From the NCBI RefSeq assembly GCF_012926505.1, contig NZ_JABBNT010000008.1, positions 1 through 64,000 on the forward strand: 64,000 nucleotides of DNA. Reading direction: 5' to 3'. Under the pieces are notes generated by a model, which was not told the origin of the DNA, ran no database searches, and saw only the letters and a list, made by a program, of their open reading frames with translations. The translations under genes and the position numbers were made by a program. The DNA comes from Pacificispira spongiicola (GTDB lineage Bacteria; Pseudomonadota; Alphaproteobacteria; UBA8366; Aestuariispiraceae). Position 1 is the stretch's first letter, and every line of letters starts with the position of its first letter. Shown piece by piece: positions 27,813-37,033 of this stretch.

Positions 27813-28625
27813 ATGAAGGGCATTCTGAAGCAATGGACGTCGGCGGCCCGGACGACTGTAGGCGGCCTGTCGGTTGCGGTCGGCCTGCTGATGGGCATGG
27901 CGGCAATGTCGCCTGTTCTGGCGGACGACATCACCGTCTTCGCCGCCGCCAGCATGAAGAACGCGATGGATGAGGTCGCGGAAAGTTGGCAGGCGGAAAC
28001 CGGACACACAGCAACGGTGTCCCTGGCCGGATCGTCGGCCTTGGCGCGGCAAATTCAACAGGGTGCGCCTGCGGATATCTTCATTTCCGCCAATGTGGGA
28101 TGGATGGATATGCTGCAGAAAGAAGGACAGATCGACCCAGCGTCGCGGTTTGATCTGTTGAGCAACGCCCTCGTCCTGATCGCATATGGGGCGGATGCAA
28201 AACCGGTGACCATCGAATCCGGTTTTGATCTGGCGGGGATGTTGGGCGATGGCCGTCTCGCCATGGCTCTCGTCGATGCGGTTCCGGCGGGCAAGTACGG
28301 CAAGGCGGCGCTGGAAGCGCTCGGCATCTGGGACGCCGTCGCGCCGAAAGTGGCGCAGGCCGACAATGTGCGCGCCGCCCTGGCCTTGGTCGCGACGGGG
28401 GAGGCGCCGTTGGGCGTCGTCTATGCAACCGATGCCGTCGCCGCCGGGGACAGTGTGACCGTGATCGGCACATTTCCGGGCGACAGCCATCCGCCGATCG
28501 TCTATCCTGCGGCCCGTGTCGTGGCCAGCGAGAACCCCTTGGCCGGTGACTTTCTGACCTTCCTGAAAAGCGAAAAGGCGCGTGCCGCTTTTGAGCGACA
28601 GGGCTTCACCACCCTCGCGGATTGA
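27813..28625 (+). CDS. modA: Molybdate-binding protein ModA
   Basis: 270 aa. A signal peptide (residues 1-39, cleaved near 'VLADD') precedes 'ITVFAAASMKNAMDEV', the conserved start of ModA, and 'GSSALARQIQQGAPADIFISA', which contains oxyanion-binding Ser residues. It captures molybdate in the periplasm. ATG 27813 follows GGAG and is preferred to an upstream start at 27768 that falls within the palindromic operator. It is the first gene of modABC. Confidence 0.95.
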   Translation: MKGILKQWTSAARTTVGGLSVAVGLLMGMAAMSPVLADDITVFAAASMKNAMDEVAESWQAETGHTATVSLAGSSALARQIQQGAPADIFISANVGWMDMLQKEGQIDPASRFDLLSNALVLIAYGADAKPVTIESGFDLAGMLGDGRLAMALVDAVPAGKYGKAALEALGIWDAVAPKVAQADNVRAALALVATGEAPLGVVYATDAVAAGDSVTVIGTFPGDSHPPIVYPAARVVASENPLAGDFLTFLKSEKARAAFERQGFTTLAD

Positions 28626-28627
28626 GG

Positions 28628-29329
28628 ATGATCTTGGACTGGCTGACACCGGAGGAATGGCAGGCCGTAGCCCTGTCGCTGCGGGTATCCTTCTGGGCCA
28701 CGGTGTTCAGCCTGCCGCCCGGGATCGCCGTCGCCTATCTGCTGGCGCGTTGCGAGTTTCCGGGGAAGCAAATCCTGAACGGGATCGTGCATTTGCCGCT
28801 GATCCTGCCGCCCGTCGTCACCGGCTATCTGTTGCTGCTGACCATGGGGACGCAGGGGCCGGTCGGCGGTGTGTTGAAGGACCTGTTCGGGCTGGTCTTC
28901 GCCTTCCGGTGGACTGGGGCCGCCCTGGCGGCGGCGGTCATGGCCTTCCCGTTGATGGTTCGGGCGATCCGTCTGTCGATCGAATTGGTCGATCCGAAGC
29001 TTGAATTGGCCGGGGCCACCCTTGGGGCGGGCAGGTTGTGGGTATTCGCGACGGTGACGCTGCCCCTGATCCTGCCCGGCATTCTGGTCGGTGCGATCCT
29101 GGCCTTTGCCAAGGCGATGGGGGAATTCGGCGCGACCATCACCTTCGTTTCCAACATCCCGGGGCAGACCCAAACCCTGCCGTCCGCGATATATGCCTTT
29201 CTGCAAGTACCGGGTGGGGAAGGATCGGCCCTGCGGCTGGTCGCCGTATCGGTCGGGATCGCCATGGGCGCGTTGCTGCTGTCGGAAATCGCCGCGCGCT
29301 CTGTCAGCAAAAGGATCGGCCGGGCATGA
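28628..29329 (+). CDS. modB: Molybdate ABC transporter permease ModB
   Basis: 233 aa with five to six helices. The EAA loop near residue 130 reads 'ELAGATLGAGRLWVFATVTLPLILPG', the classic binding-protein-dependent permease motif. It begins 2 bases after the modA stop. ATG 28628 is preferred to TTG 28622. It forms the homodimeric channel energised by ModC. Confidence 0.94.
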   Translation: MILDWLTPEEWQAVALSLRVSFWATVFSLPPGIAVAYLLARCEFPGKQILNGIVHLPLILPPVVTGYLLLLTMGTQGPVGGVLKDLFGLVFAFRWTGAALAAAVMAFPLMVRAIRLSIELVDPKLELAGATLGAGRLWVFATVTLPLILPGILVGAILAFAKAMGEFGATITFVSNIPGQTQTLPSAIYAFLQVPGGEGSALRLVAVSVGIAMGALLLSEIAARSVSKRIGRA

Positions 29330-30423
29330 GCATCGACATCGCCGTCCGGCACCGCTTCCCCGGAATAGAAATCGACGTGGCGTTCACCGCGCCGCAGGGT
29401 GTTACGGCCCTGTTCGGGCGGTCCGGCGCGGGCAAGACGACGGTGGTGAATGCCGTCGCAGGCTTGCTGCGACCTTCTTTCGGGCGCGCGGTGATCGACG
29501 GGCGCATCCTGTTCGATACCGAAAGCCGAACATGGTTGCCGCCGCATAAACGCCGGATCGGGTATGTTTTTCAGGACGGGCGTCTATTCCCGCATATGAC
29601 GGTGCGCCAGAACCTCCTGTACGGACGGTGGTTTGCCAAATTGCCGAAGGACGAGGCGGGGTTACGGCATATCGTGGATCTTTTGGGGCTCGGGGAACTG
29701 CTGTCCCGTCGACCCGGCGCGTTGTCCGGCGGGGAAAAGCAACGTGTCGCCATCGGCCGGGCGCTCTTGTCCGGGCCCAGCCTGCTGCTCATGGACGAAC
29801 CGCTGGCCGCCCTGGACGAAACCCGGAAGGAGGAAATCCTGCCCTATCTGGAGCGTATCCGGGACGAGGCGCAGGTGCCGATCCTTTATGTCAGCCATTC
29901 CATGCCGGAAATCGCGCGGCTGGCGACGACGCTGGTCGCCCTGCGGGACGGGCGGGTTGTGCGGTCCGGTCCGGTGGAGACGGTGACCGCCGACCCGGAT
30001 GCGGTGACGGATCTGGGGGTACGCGATGCCGGGTCGGTGCTGACCGGGATCGTCTCGGCGCATCATCCGGACGCGCTGTCCGAAATCCGTCTTTCCAAAG
30101 GGTCGCTGTTTCTGCCCCGCATTCAGGCCCCGGTCGGAACATCGGTCCGTATCCGGATCGAGGCGCAGGACGTGATGCTGGCGCTGGACAAGCCGGACCG
30201 CATATCCGCGCTGAATATCCTGCCGGTCGATGTCGTCGCCGTTCGCCAGGGCGCGGGACCGGGTGTGATGGTGCAGCTTGCGCTGGGGGACGATCGCATC
30301 CTGGCGCGGGTCACGCGCCGGTCGGCGGACGGGTTGGGGCTGCGGTCGGGCCTCGCATGCTATGCCGTCGTGAAGTCGGTTTCCGTCGCGCGCGGCAATG
30401 TCGGGCCCAGTCCCGCAGTGTAA
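29326..30423 (+). CDS. modC: Molybdate ABC transporter ATPase ModC
   Basis: 365 aa. Walker A is GRSGAGKTT (residues 31-39), the signature LSGGEKQR and Walker B 'LLLMDEPLAALD'. A C-terminal TOBE/Mop domain ('VRIRIEAQDVMLAL' to 'LACYAVVKSVSV') would sense molybdate or stabilise the dimer. It overlaps modB by ATGA. This completes the uptake system for the molybdenum cofactor of formate dehydrogenase encoded downstream. Confidence 0.95.
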   Translation: MSIDIAVRHRFPGIEIDVAFTAPQGVTALFGRSGAGKTTVVNAVAGLLRPSFGRAVIDGRILFDTESRTWLPPHKRRIGYVFQDGRLFPHMTVRQNLLYGRWFAKLPKDEAGLRHIVDLLGLGELLSRRPGALSGGEKQRVAIGRALLSGPSLLLMDEPLAALDETRKEEILPYLERIRDEAQVPILYVSHSMPEIARLATTLVALRDGRVVRSGPVETVTADPDAVTDLGVRDAGSVLTGIVSAHHPDALSEIRLSKGSLFLPRIQAPVGTSVRIRIEAQDVMLALDKPDRISALNILPVDVVAVRQGAGPGVMVQLALGDDRILARVTRRSADGLGLRSGLACYAVVKSVSVARGNVGPSPAV

Positions 30424-30537
30424 GAACGGAGTGTCGTCCAGGCGTTCCGGTTTCCTTTTCCTTTAAAACCATTCTAGTCTACCGGAGATATGCGGCGGCA
30501 GATCGCGTGCACGATATAGTCAGGGTAGGCCCAAAGT

Positions 30538-31437
30538 ATGGACATTCGCCAGTTGCAGTATCTGGTCGCGCTGGCCCGCGAACGGCATTTCACCCGTGCG
30601 GCGGAGGCCTGTAGCGTCACGCAGCCGACCTTGTCGGGCCGGTTGCGGCAGTTGGAACAGGAACTGGGCGTTTCCATCGTTAAGCGCGGCCAACGGTTCG
30701 AGGGATTCACGCCCGAAGGCGATCGTATCCTGAAATGGGCGCATGCGATTCTGGAAGACCAGTCGTCTCTGATCCAGGATCTGGCGGCGATGAAGGGCGA
30801 ACTGTCCGGTCGAGTCGTGCTTGGCGTGATTCCGTCGGCCTTGCCGTCGATTTCGGTGCTGACCCAGGCTGTGCGCCGCCGGTTTCCGGGGATTACCTTC
30901 CATATTCTGTCGCAGACGTCGCGCGAAATCCTGCGCAATATCGACGATTTCTCCATCGATGCCGGGGTCAGTTATATCGACAACGAACCCGTCGGCCATG
31001 TCCGCGTCGCGCCGCTGTATAAGGAACGGTATCGCCTGTTCATGCGCGACGACCATCCGCTTGCGCAGCGGGAGACGGTATCCTGGGGGGAGGCCGCGTC
31101 GCATCCCCTGGGCCTGCTGACGCCGAATATGCAAAACCGCCGCATCGTCGACGGTGTGTTCGAATCCCTGAACCGCAAGGTCGAACCGGAAGTCGAATCG
31201 AATTCCGTGATCAGCCTGGTATCGCATGTCCGCATCCACGGGCTGGCCTGCATCGTGCCAGAGCATATGCTGGTCGTGATGGGCGCGGCGGACGGCGTGC
31301 GGGCCGTGCCGCTGGTGGAACCCTTCGTAGAGCACGCGATCGGTCTGATCGTATACGACCGCGACCCGCCGCCGCCGGTCCTGGCGTCCCTTCTGGATGT
31401 GGCGGGCGAATTTGAGCTGCCTGCGGGACTGATTTGA
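30538..31437 (+). CDS. LysR-family regulator of the formate dehydrogenase operon
   Basis: 299 aa. The N-terminal HTH is 'QLQYLVALARERHFTRAAEACSVTQPTLSGRLRQLEQELG', followed by a periplasmic-binding-like effector domain. Members in this position, directly upstream of fds genes on the same strand, are common in alphaproteobacteria. It probably controls fdsGBA-D in response to formate or a related metabolite. The 183-base gap to fdsG carries TATCGAT repeats, listed separately. Confidence 0.92.
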   Translation: MDIRQLQYLVALARERHFTRAAEACSVTQPTLSGRLRQLEQELGVSIVKRGQRFEGFTPEGDRILKWAHAILEDQSSLIQDLAAMKGELSGRVVLGVIPSALPSISVLTQAVRRRFPGITFHILSQTSREILRNIDDFSIDAGVSYIDNEPVGHVRVAPLYKERYRLFMRDDHPLAQRETVSWGEAASHPLGLLTPNMQNRRIVDGVFESLNRKVEPEVESNSVISLVSHVRIHGLACIVPEHMLVVMGAADGVRAVPLVEPFVEHAIGLIVYDRDPPPPVLASLLDVAGEFELPAGLI

Positions 31438-31490
31438 TCGTCGCGGTTTGGTGCGATGCACTATCTATGCTGCGCCGCCGTCATCAGGAA

Positions 31491-31518
31491 TATCGATCAC
31501 CCTATCGATACTATCGAT
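31491..31518. promoter_or_regulatory. TATCGAT repeats between the LysR gene and fdsG
   Basis: TATCGAT occurs at 31491-31497, 31503-31509 and 31512-31518. The last two form the perfect palindrome ATCGATA-C-TATCGAT (31504-31518). The site is about 100 bases before fdsG, a usual place for LysR binding. It is the best operator candidate for the fds operon. Confidence 0.45.
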
Positions 31519-31620
31519 TTGAACCGCAGCCCCTGTCGCCGGACAATGCAACGGTCGATGTCCTGCCTGCGTTGAGAACGGGCGGGCGGGTCGACTGTAC
31601 CTGTATCGGAAGGGAGCATG

Positions 31621-32103
31621 ATGAACGAGGAACGAGCCTCCGCGTCGGAAATCGAAGGCGCGGTCGAAACGGTTTGCGGGCGGCACGGCAATACGCCGTC
31701 GGAACTGATCGAAATTCTGCACGATTTGCAGGATATGCTGGGCTATGTGCCGGAATCGGCGCTTCCCGTTCTGGCAAAGAAGCTCAACCTGTCGCGGGCC
31801 GAAGTCCACGGCGTTGTTAGCTTCTATCACGACTTCCGACACAATCCGGCAGGCCGCGTAACGGTGAAGATCTGTAGCGCCGAAGCCTGTCAATCGATGG
31901 GGGCGCTGCCCCTGATCGAGGAATTCTGTCGCCGCAACGGCGTGACCATGGGCGAAACCAAAGGCGATGGCAGCCTGACGGTCGAACCAGTCTACTGTTT
32001 GGGCAACTGCGCCCTGTCGCCCGCTGCCGAGGTAAACGGCCGTCCGATGGCGCGGGTCGATGCCGCGAAACTGGACGCCGCCGTGAAGGAGGCGCTGGTA
32101 TGA
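31621..32103 (+). CDS. fdsG: NAD-dependent formate dehydrogenase gamma subunit (NuoE-like)
   Basis: 160 aa. A thioredoxin-like ferredoxin subunit with four Cys, C85, C90, C126 and C130 ('VKICSAEAC' and 'VYCLGNC'), binding one [2Fe-2S] cluster. It relays electrons within the FdsGBA complex. The second ATG (31621) has better spacing from GGAAGGGAG than the adjacent one at 31618. It overlaps fdsB by ATGA. Confidence 0.95.
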   Translation: MNEERASASEIEGAVETVCGRHGNTPSELIEILHDLQDMLGYVPESALPVLAKKLNLSRAEVHGVVSFYHDFRHNPAGRVTVKICSAEACQSMGALPLIEEFCRRNGVTMGETKGDGSLTVEPVYCLGNCALSPAAEVNGRPMARVDAAKLDAAVKEALV

Positions 32104-33656
32104 CGACGACACTCTACATTCCCTGCGATTATGCTGCCCTTTCCCTTGGGGCGGACGATGTCGTTGCGGCGATCCGGGCCGAAGCGGATAAGCGAGGCGC
32201 GGATATCAAAATCATTCGCAATGGCACGCGCGGTATGCTGTGGCTGGAGCCGCTGGTCGAAGTCGATGTCGACGGTGTGCGCCACGGCTACGGTCCGGTC
32301 TCCGCTTCGGATGTGGCTGGGCTGTTCGATGCCGATTTTCTGACGGCCGGATCCCACGCCCTGTCCATCGGCGTGACGGAAGAACATGACTGGCTGGTCA
32401 ATCAGGAACGCCTGACCTTCGCCCGTGTCGGCGTGATCGATCCGCTCGACCTGAAAGCCTATGACAAATTGGGCGGCTGGGACGGTCTGTATCGCGCGGC
32501 GAAGATGTCCCCGGCGGAAATCGTCTCCGAAGTGACGGAGTCCGGTCTGCGCGGCCGCGGTGGCGCGGGCTTCCCGGCGGGGATCAAATGGAAAACGGTG
32601 TCCGAACTGCCCGGCGACCAGAAATACATCTGTTGCAACGCCGACGAAGGCGACAGCGGCACCTTCGCCGACCGTATGCTGATGGAAGGCGACCCGTTCT
32701 GCCTGTTGGAAGGCATGGCGATCGCCGGTCTCGCTACCGGGGCGACCGAAGGCTACATCTATATTCGATCGGAATATCCGCATTCCATCGAAACGGTGGG
32801 CAAGGCCATTGCGGCGATGGAGGAAGCGGGCTTCCTGGGCGACAATGTCGCCGGGTCGGGCAAGGCCTTCCGCATCTTCATCCGGCGCGGTGCCGGTGCC
32901 TATATCTGCGGCGAGGAAAGCTCCATGCTGGAAAGCATGGAAGGCAAGCGCGGCACGGTCCGTTCCAAACCGCCGATCCCGGCGGTGAAGGGCCTGTTCG
33001 GCAAGCCGACCGTGGTGAACAACGTTCTGTCGCTGGCCACGGTTCCGGTGATCCTGGCCAAGGGCGCGGAATTCTATAAGTCCTTCGGCATGGGCCGATC
33101 CCATGGTACCCTGCCGTTCCAGATCGCCGGCAACGTGAAGCGCGGCGGTTTGGTCGAAAAGGCCTTCGGCGTCAGCATCCGCGACCTGATCGAAGGCTTC
33201 GGCGGCGGGACGGCGACGGGCCGTCCGTTCAAGGCCGCGCAGATCGGCGGACCGCTGGGTGCCTATGTCAACGAAGGGCAACTCGACCTGCCGATGGATT
33301 ATGAGACCCTGGCCGCCGACGGCGCGATGGTCGGTCACGGCGGGATCGTCGTGTTCGACGATACGGCCGATATGGCCGGGATGGCGCGTTTCGCCTTCGA
33401 ATTCTGCGCCATCGAAAGCTGCGGCAAGTGCACGCCGTGCCGGATCGGCGCGGTGCGCGGTAAGGAAGCCGTGGACAAGATCATGAACGGCGTGGATGTC
33501 GCGGCCAATATCGCCCTGGTCGAAGACCTCTGCGAGGTGATGACCGACGGGTCGCTATGCGCCATGGGCGGCTTGACGCCGATGCCGGTGCGCAGCGCGC
33601 TGCGGCATTTCCCGGAAGATTTTGACCGCGCGCCTGCCGCTGCGGCCGCTGAATAA
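32100..33656 (+). CDS. fdsB: NAD-dependent formate dehydrogenase beta subunit (NuoF-like)
   Basis: 518 aa. An N-terminal thioredoxin-like domain (about 110 residues) precedes the NuoF core. 'GLRGRGGAGFPAGIKW' and 'CNADEGDSGTFADR' form the FMN/NADH pocket, and 'ESCGKCTPCRIG' with a later Cys near 'SLCAMGG' binds [4Fe-4S]. It passes formate-derived electrons to NAD+. It overlaps fdsG and lies 8 bases before fdsA. Confidence 0.95.
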   Translation: MTTTLYIPCDYAALSLGADDVVAAIRAEADKRGADIKIIRNGTRGMLWLEPLVEVDVDGVRHGYGPVSASDVAGLFDADFLTAGSHALSIGVTEEHDWLVNQERLTFARVGVIDPLDLKAYDKLGGWDGLYRAAKMSPAEIVSEVTESGLRGRGGAGFPAGIKWKTVSELPGDQKYICCNADEGDSGTFADRMLMEGDPFCLLEGMAIAGLATGATEGYIYIRSEYPHSIETVGKAIAAMEEAGFLGDNVAGSGKAFRIFIRRGAGAYICGEESSMLESMEGKRGTVRSKPPIPAVKGLFGKPTVVNNVLSLATVPVILAKGAEFYKSFGMGRSHGTLPFQIAGNVKRGGLVEKAFGVSIRDLIEGFGGGTATGRPFKAAQIGGPLGAYVNEGQLDLPMDYETLAADGAMVGHGGIVVFDDTADMAGMARFAFEFCAIESCGKCTPCRIGAVRGKEAVDKIMNGVDVAANIALVEDLCEVMTDGSLCAMGGLTPMPVRSALRHFPEDFDRAPAAAAAE

Positions 33657-33664
33657 AGGAAGGG

Positions 33665-36526
33665 ATGGGAAAGATGGCTTCGCTTAAGGAAAAGGATTTC
33701 GGAACCCCGGCGCGGGAATCCGACAAGATGGTCACGCTGTTGATCGACGGCGTTGAAGTGACCGTTCCGGAAGGCACCTCGATCATGGCGGCCGCCGCCA
33801 AGATCGACCGTCAGATTCCGAAACTCTGTGCCACGGACAGCGTGGAACCCTGGGGTTCGTGCCGCATGTGTCTGGTGGAAATCGACGGTGTGAAGGGCAC
33901 GCCCTCCTCCTGCACCACGCCGGTGCGCGACGGTCTGTCGGTCCATACCCAGACCGAACGCCTGGAACGAATCCGGCGCGGGGTGATGGAACTTTACATC
34001 TCCGACCACCCGCTGGACTGCCTGACCTGCGCCGCCAACGGCGATTGCGAATTGCAGGATGTCGCCGGTCAGGTCGGTCTGCGAGACGTTCGCTACGGGT
34101 TCGACGGCGAACGCCATTTCGGCGACAAGGCCGTGGCGAAGGACGTGTCCAACCCGTATTTCAGCTACGATCCGGCAAAATGCATCGTGTGTTCCCGCTG
34201 CGTGCGCGCCTGTGAGGAAGTGCAGGGCACCTTCGCCTTGACGATCCAGGGTCGCGGCTTCGATTCCCGCGTTTCCGCCGGGATCGGCAGCGACGATTTC
34301 TTCGGGTCCGATTGCGTTTCCTGCGGCGCCTGCGTTCAGGCCTGCCCGACCGCGACGCTGACGGAAAAGTCGGTTGAACAGCACGGCACCCCGACCCGCG
34401 CGGTGTCCACGACCTGCGCCTATTGCGGGGTCGGTTGTTCCTTCCGCGCCGAATTGCAGGGCGATCAGGTCGTGCGCATGGTGCCGGAAAAGACCGGCGG
34501 CGCGAATGAGGGCCATTCCTGCGTCAAGGGCCGCTTCGCCTGGGGCTATGCCACGCATAAGGACCGGATCACGACGCCGATGGTGCGGGAAAAGACCACC
34601 GATCCGTGGCGTAAGGTCGATTGGGACGAGGCGATCAATTTCGCCGCCGACCGTTTCAAGAAGATCCAGGAAAAATATGGCCAGAACGCCATCGGCGGGA
34701 TCACGTCGTCGCGCTGCACGAACGAGGAAGTCTATGTCGTGCAGAAGATGATCCGCGCGGCCTTCCGCAACAACAACGTGGATACCTGCGCGCGCGTCTG
34801 CCACTCCCCGACGGGCTATGGATTGAAGAACACGTTCGGCACCTCCGCCGGGACGCAGAACTTCAAATCGGTCGAAAAGTCGGATGTCATCCTGGTCATC
34901 GGGGCGAACCCGACCGACGCGCATCCGGTCTTCGGGTCGCGCATGAAAAAGCGTCTGCGTCAGGGGGCGAAACTGATTGTCGCCGATCCGCGCCGCATCG
35001 AGCTGGTTGAAACGCCGCATATCAAGGCGTCGCATCACCTGCAACTGCGCCCCGGCACCAACGTGGCGCTGATGAACGCCCTGTCTCATGTCGTCGTGAC
35101 CGAAGGCTTGGTCAACGAGGCGTTCGTCGCCGAACGCTGCGATCCGGTCGAATTCGACCGTTGGCGGACCTTCGTCGCGGAAGAACGCAACTCCCCGGAA
35201 GCGATGGCCGACAAGATCGGCGTCGACCCGCAAGAAATCCGCAAGGCTGCGCGCCTGTTCGCGACCGGCGGCAATGCCGCGATCTATTACGGTCTGGGCG
35301 TGACGGAACACAGCCAAGGGTCGACCATGGTGATGTGCCTTGCGAACCTGGCCATGGCGACCGGCAATATCGGGCGTGAAGGCGTCGGCGTGAACCCGCT
35401 GCGCGGTCAGAACAACGTGCAGGGTTCCTGCGATATGGGGTCCTTCCCGCACGAATTGCCGGGTTACCGCCATGTGTCCGACGATGCGGTGCGCGGCAGC
35501 TTTGAAGACGATTGGGGCGTGTCTCTGTCGTCCGATCCGGGCTTCCGTATCCCGAACATGTTCGCGGCGGCGGTCGACGGCACCTTCAAGGGCATGTTCG
35601 TCCAAGGTGAGGATATCGCCCAGTCCGATCCGAACACCCACCATGTGACGGCGGCGCTGGAAGCGTTGGAATGCCTTGTCGTGCAGGACTTGTTCCTGAA
35701 CGAAACGGCGGCCTTCGCCCATGTTTTCCTGCCGGGCACGTCCTTCCTGGAAAAGGACGGCACCTTCACGAACGCGGAACGGCGTATCAACCGCGTCCGT
35801 CCGGTGATGGAAGAACGCAACGGTCTGTCGGAATGGGAGGCGGTGTGCCGTCTGGCCCAGGCCATGGGGTATGACATGACCTACAACGCGCCGTCGGAAA
35901 TCATGGACGAAATCGCGCGCCTGACCCCGGCCTTCGCGGGCGTCAGCTTCGATCGCCTGGACCGGGAAGGGTCCCTGCAATGGCCGGTCAACGACAAGGC
36001 CCCGAACGGCACGCCGACCATGCATGTCGATGGCTTCGTGCGCGGCAAGGGCCGGTTCATGATCACCGAATATGTTCCGACGGACGAACGCACCAACCGC
36101 AGTTTCCCGCTGATCCTGACCACGGGCCGTATCCTCAGCCAGTACAATGTCGGGGCACAGACGCGGCGGACGGAAAATTCGCGCTGGCATGATCAGGACG
36201 TGTTGGAAATCCACCCCTTCGATGCGGAGGAACGGGGCATCGCCGACGGCGATATGGTGTCGATCCAAAGCCGCATGGGGGCGGTGACCCTGCCGGTGAT
36301 GATTTCCGAACGGATGCCGCAGGGCGTGGTCTACACGACCTTCCACCATCCGGTATCGGGTGCGAATGTCATCACCACGGAATTCTCCGACTGGGCGACG
36401 AACTGCCCGGAATACAAGGTCACGGCGGTGCAGGTGGCGCGGTCCAACCAGCCGTCCGACTGGCAGAAGCAACATGGTGAAATGCGCCGGACCCATTACC
36501 TGCGCACGGTGGAGGCCGCAGAATGA
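33665..36526 (+). CDS. fdsA: NAD-dependent formate dehydrogenase alpha subunit (molybdenum, Cys type)
   Basis: 953 aa. Iron-sulfur ligands in order: [2Fe-2S] C55, C66, C69, C83; His-ligated [4Fe-4S] H115, C119, C122, C128; two ferredoxin-type sites C173-C183 and C217-C227; and the catalytic-domain cluster C251, C254, C258, C286. The molybdenum ligand is Cys379 followed by His380 ('CARVCHSP'), so this is a cysteine and not a selenocysteine enzyme. It oxidises formate to CO2 in the cytoplasm with bis-MGD. FdhD, encoded at 26426-27226, would sulfurate its cofactor. A nearby second ATG at 33674 is possible. Confidence 0.97.
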   Translation: MGKMASLKEKDFGTPARESDKMVTLLIDGVEVTVPEGTSIMAAAAKIDRQIPKLCATDSVEPWGSCRMCLVEIDGVKGTPSSCTTPVRDGLSVHTQTERLERIRRGVMELYISDHPLDCLTCAANGDCELQDVAGQVGLRDVRYGFDGERHFGDKAVAKDVSNPYFSYDPAKCIVCSRCVRACEEVQGTFALTIQGRGFDSRVSAGIGSDDFFGSDCVSCGACVQACPTATLTEKSVEQHGTPTRAVSTTCAYCGVGCSFRAELQGDQVVRMVPEKTGGANEGHSCVKGRFAWGYATHKDRITTPMVREKTTDPWRKVDWDEAINFAADRFKKIQEKYGQNAIGGITSSRCTNEEVYVVQKMIRAAFRNNNVDTCARVCHSPTGYGLKNTFGTSAGTQNFKSVEKSDVILVIGANPTDAHPVFGSRMKKRLRQGAKLIVADPRRIELVETPHIKASHHLQLRPGTNVALMNALSHVVVTEGLVNEAFVAERCDPVEFDRWRTFVAEERNSPEAMADKIGVDPQEIRKAARLFATGGNAAIYYGLGVTEHSQGSTMVMCLANLAMATGNIGREGVGVNPLRGQNNVQGSCDMGSFPHELPGYRHVSDDAVRGSFEDDWGVSLSSDPGFRIPNMFAAAVDGTFKGMFVQGEDIAQSDPNTHHVTAALEALECLVVQDLFLNETAAFAHVFLPGTSFLEKDGTFTNAERRINRVRPVMEERNGLSEWEAVCRLAQAMGYDMTYNAPSEIMDEIARLTPAFAGVSFDRLDREGSLQWPVNDKAPNGTPTMHVDGFVRGKGRFMITEYVPTDERTNRSFPLILTTGRILSQYNVGAQTRRTENSRWHDQDVLEIHPFDAEERGIADGDMVSIQSRMGAVTLPVMISERMPQGVVYTTFHHPVSGANVITTEFSDWATNCPEYKVTAVQVARSNQPSDWQKQHGEMRRTHYLRTVEAAE

Positions 36527-36744
36527 GCGACGATACCAAAGACCTTGTCCGGATGGCGAACCAGATCGGCGCGTTTTTCGGGGCCTATCCGGAAGACGAG
36601 GCGAAAGCCGGGATCGCCGGTCATATCAAGGAATTCTGGACCGCCGCCATGCGGGCCAAATTCGACGCCCATATCGCGGCGGGCGGTGAGGGGGTGAGCC
36701 CCCTCGTCCTCGCGGCGCTCGCGGAGTCCAAGCAGGCGGCATAA
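36523..36744 (+). CDS. fdsD: Formate dehydrogenase delta subunit
   Basis: 73 aa, starting at an ATGA overlap with fdsA. 'LVRMANQIGAFFGAYPEDEA' and 'HIKEFWTAAMRAKF' are the FdsD/DUF family hallmarks. The small subunit is found in fds operons and is needed for assembly or activity of the enzyme. An intrinsic terminator follows 36 bases later. Confidence 0.92.
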   Translation: MSDDTKDLVRMANQIGAFFGAYPEDEAKAGIAGHIKEFWTAAMRAKFDAHIAAGGEGVSPLVLAALAESKQAA

Positions 36745-36780
36745 TCCGCTCGCGACGATGATCGGTATCGGCAAGTAATC

Positions 36781-36818
36781 GGGCGGCGCTCGCGAAAACG
36801 GGCGCCGCCCGTTCGTTT
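36781..36818 (+). terminator. Terminator of the fds operon
   Basis: A 12-bp stem, GGGCGGCGCTCG with CGGGCGCCGCCC, has one G-T pair and a CGAAAA loop. It is followed by GTTCGTTT. It lies 36 bases after the fdsD stop. Confidence 0.85.
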
Positions 36819-36902
36819 CCGGCTCCGGGACGCCCTGCGGCATGGTTTCGCAGGGCGGTGCCTAATCTGTTACAATGGCCGGAAGACCGCTGTTCTTCAG
36901 GC

Positions 36903-36929
36903 GTTACAGGCGACAGGCTTGCCTGTAAC
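36903..36929. promoter_or_regulatory. Perfect 9-bp inverted repeat upstream of the TRAP gene
   Basis: GTTACAGGC (36903-36911) and GCCTGTAAC (36921-36929) with a 9-base spacer. A further partial copy, TGTTACA, lies about 35 bases upstream. It is 105 bases before the TRAP binding-protein start and is a candidate operator. The rest of 36745-37033 shows no gene. Confidence 0.45.
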
Positions 36930-37033
36930 AGGTTGCCGCACCGTCATTGATGCGAACCGAGGCATACCTTAGGGTCCGGCGCTCTTTCGGGAAGCCGTTT
37001 CCATTGCCATGCAGAGTGTCGGAAGGAAGATAT

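Noticed and set aside
33335-36496. A 1053-residue open frame on the minus strand
   Set aside because: It is the antisense shadow of fdsA. High-GC genes often leave such long frames, and the translation has no recognisable domain.
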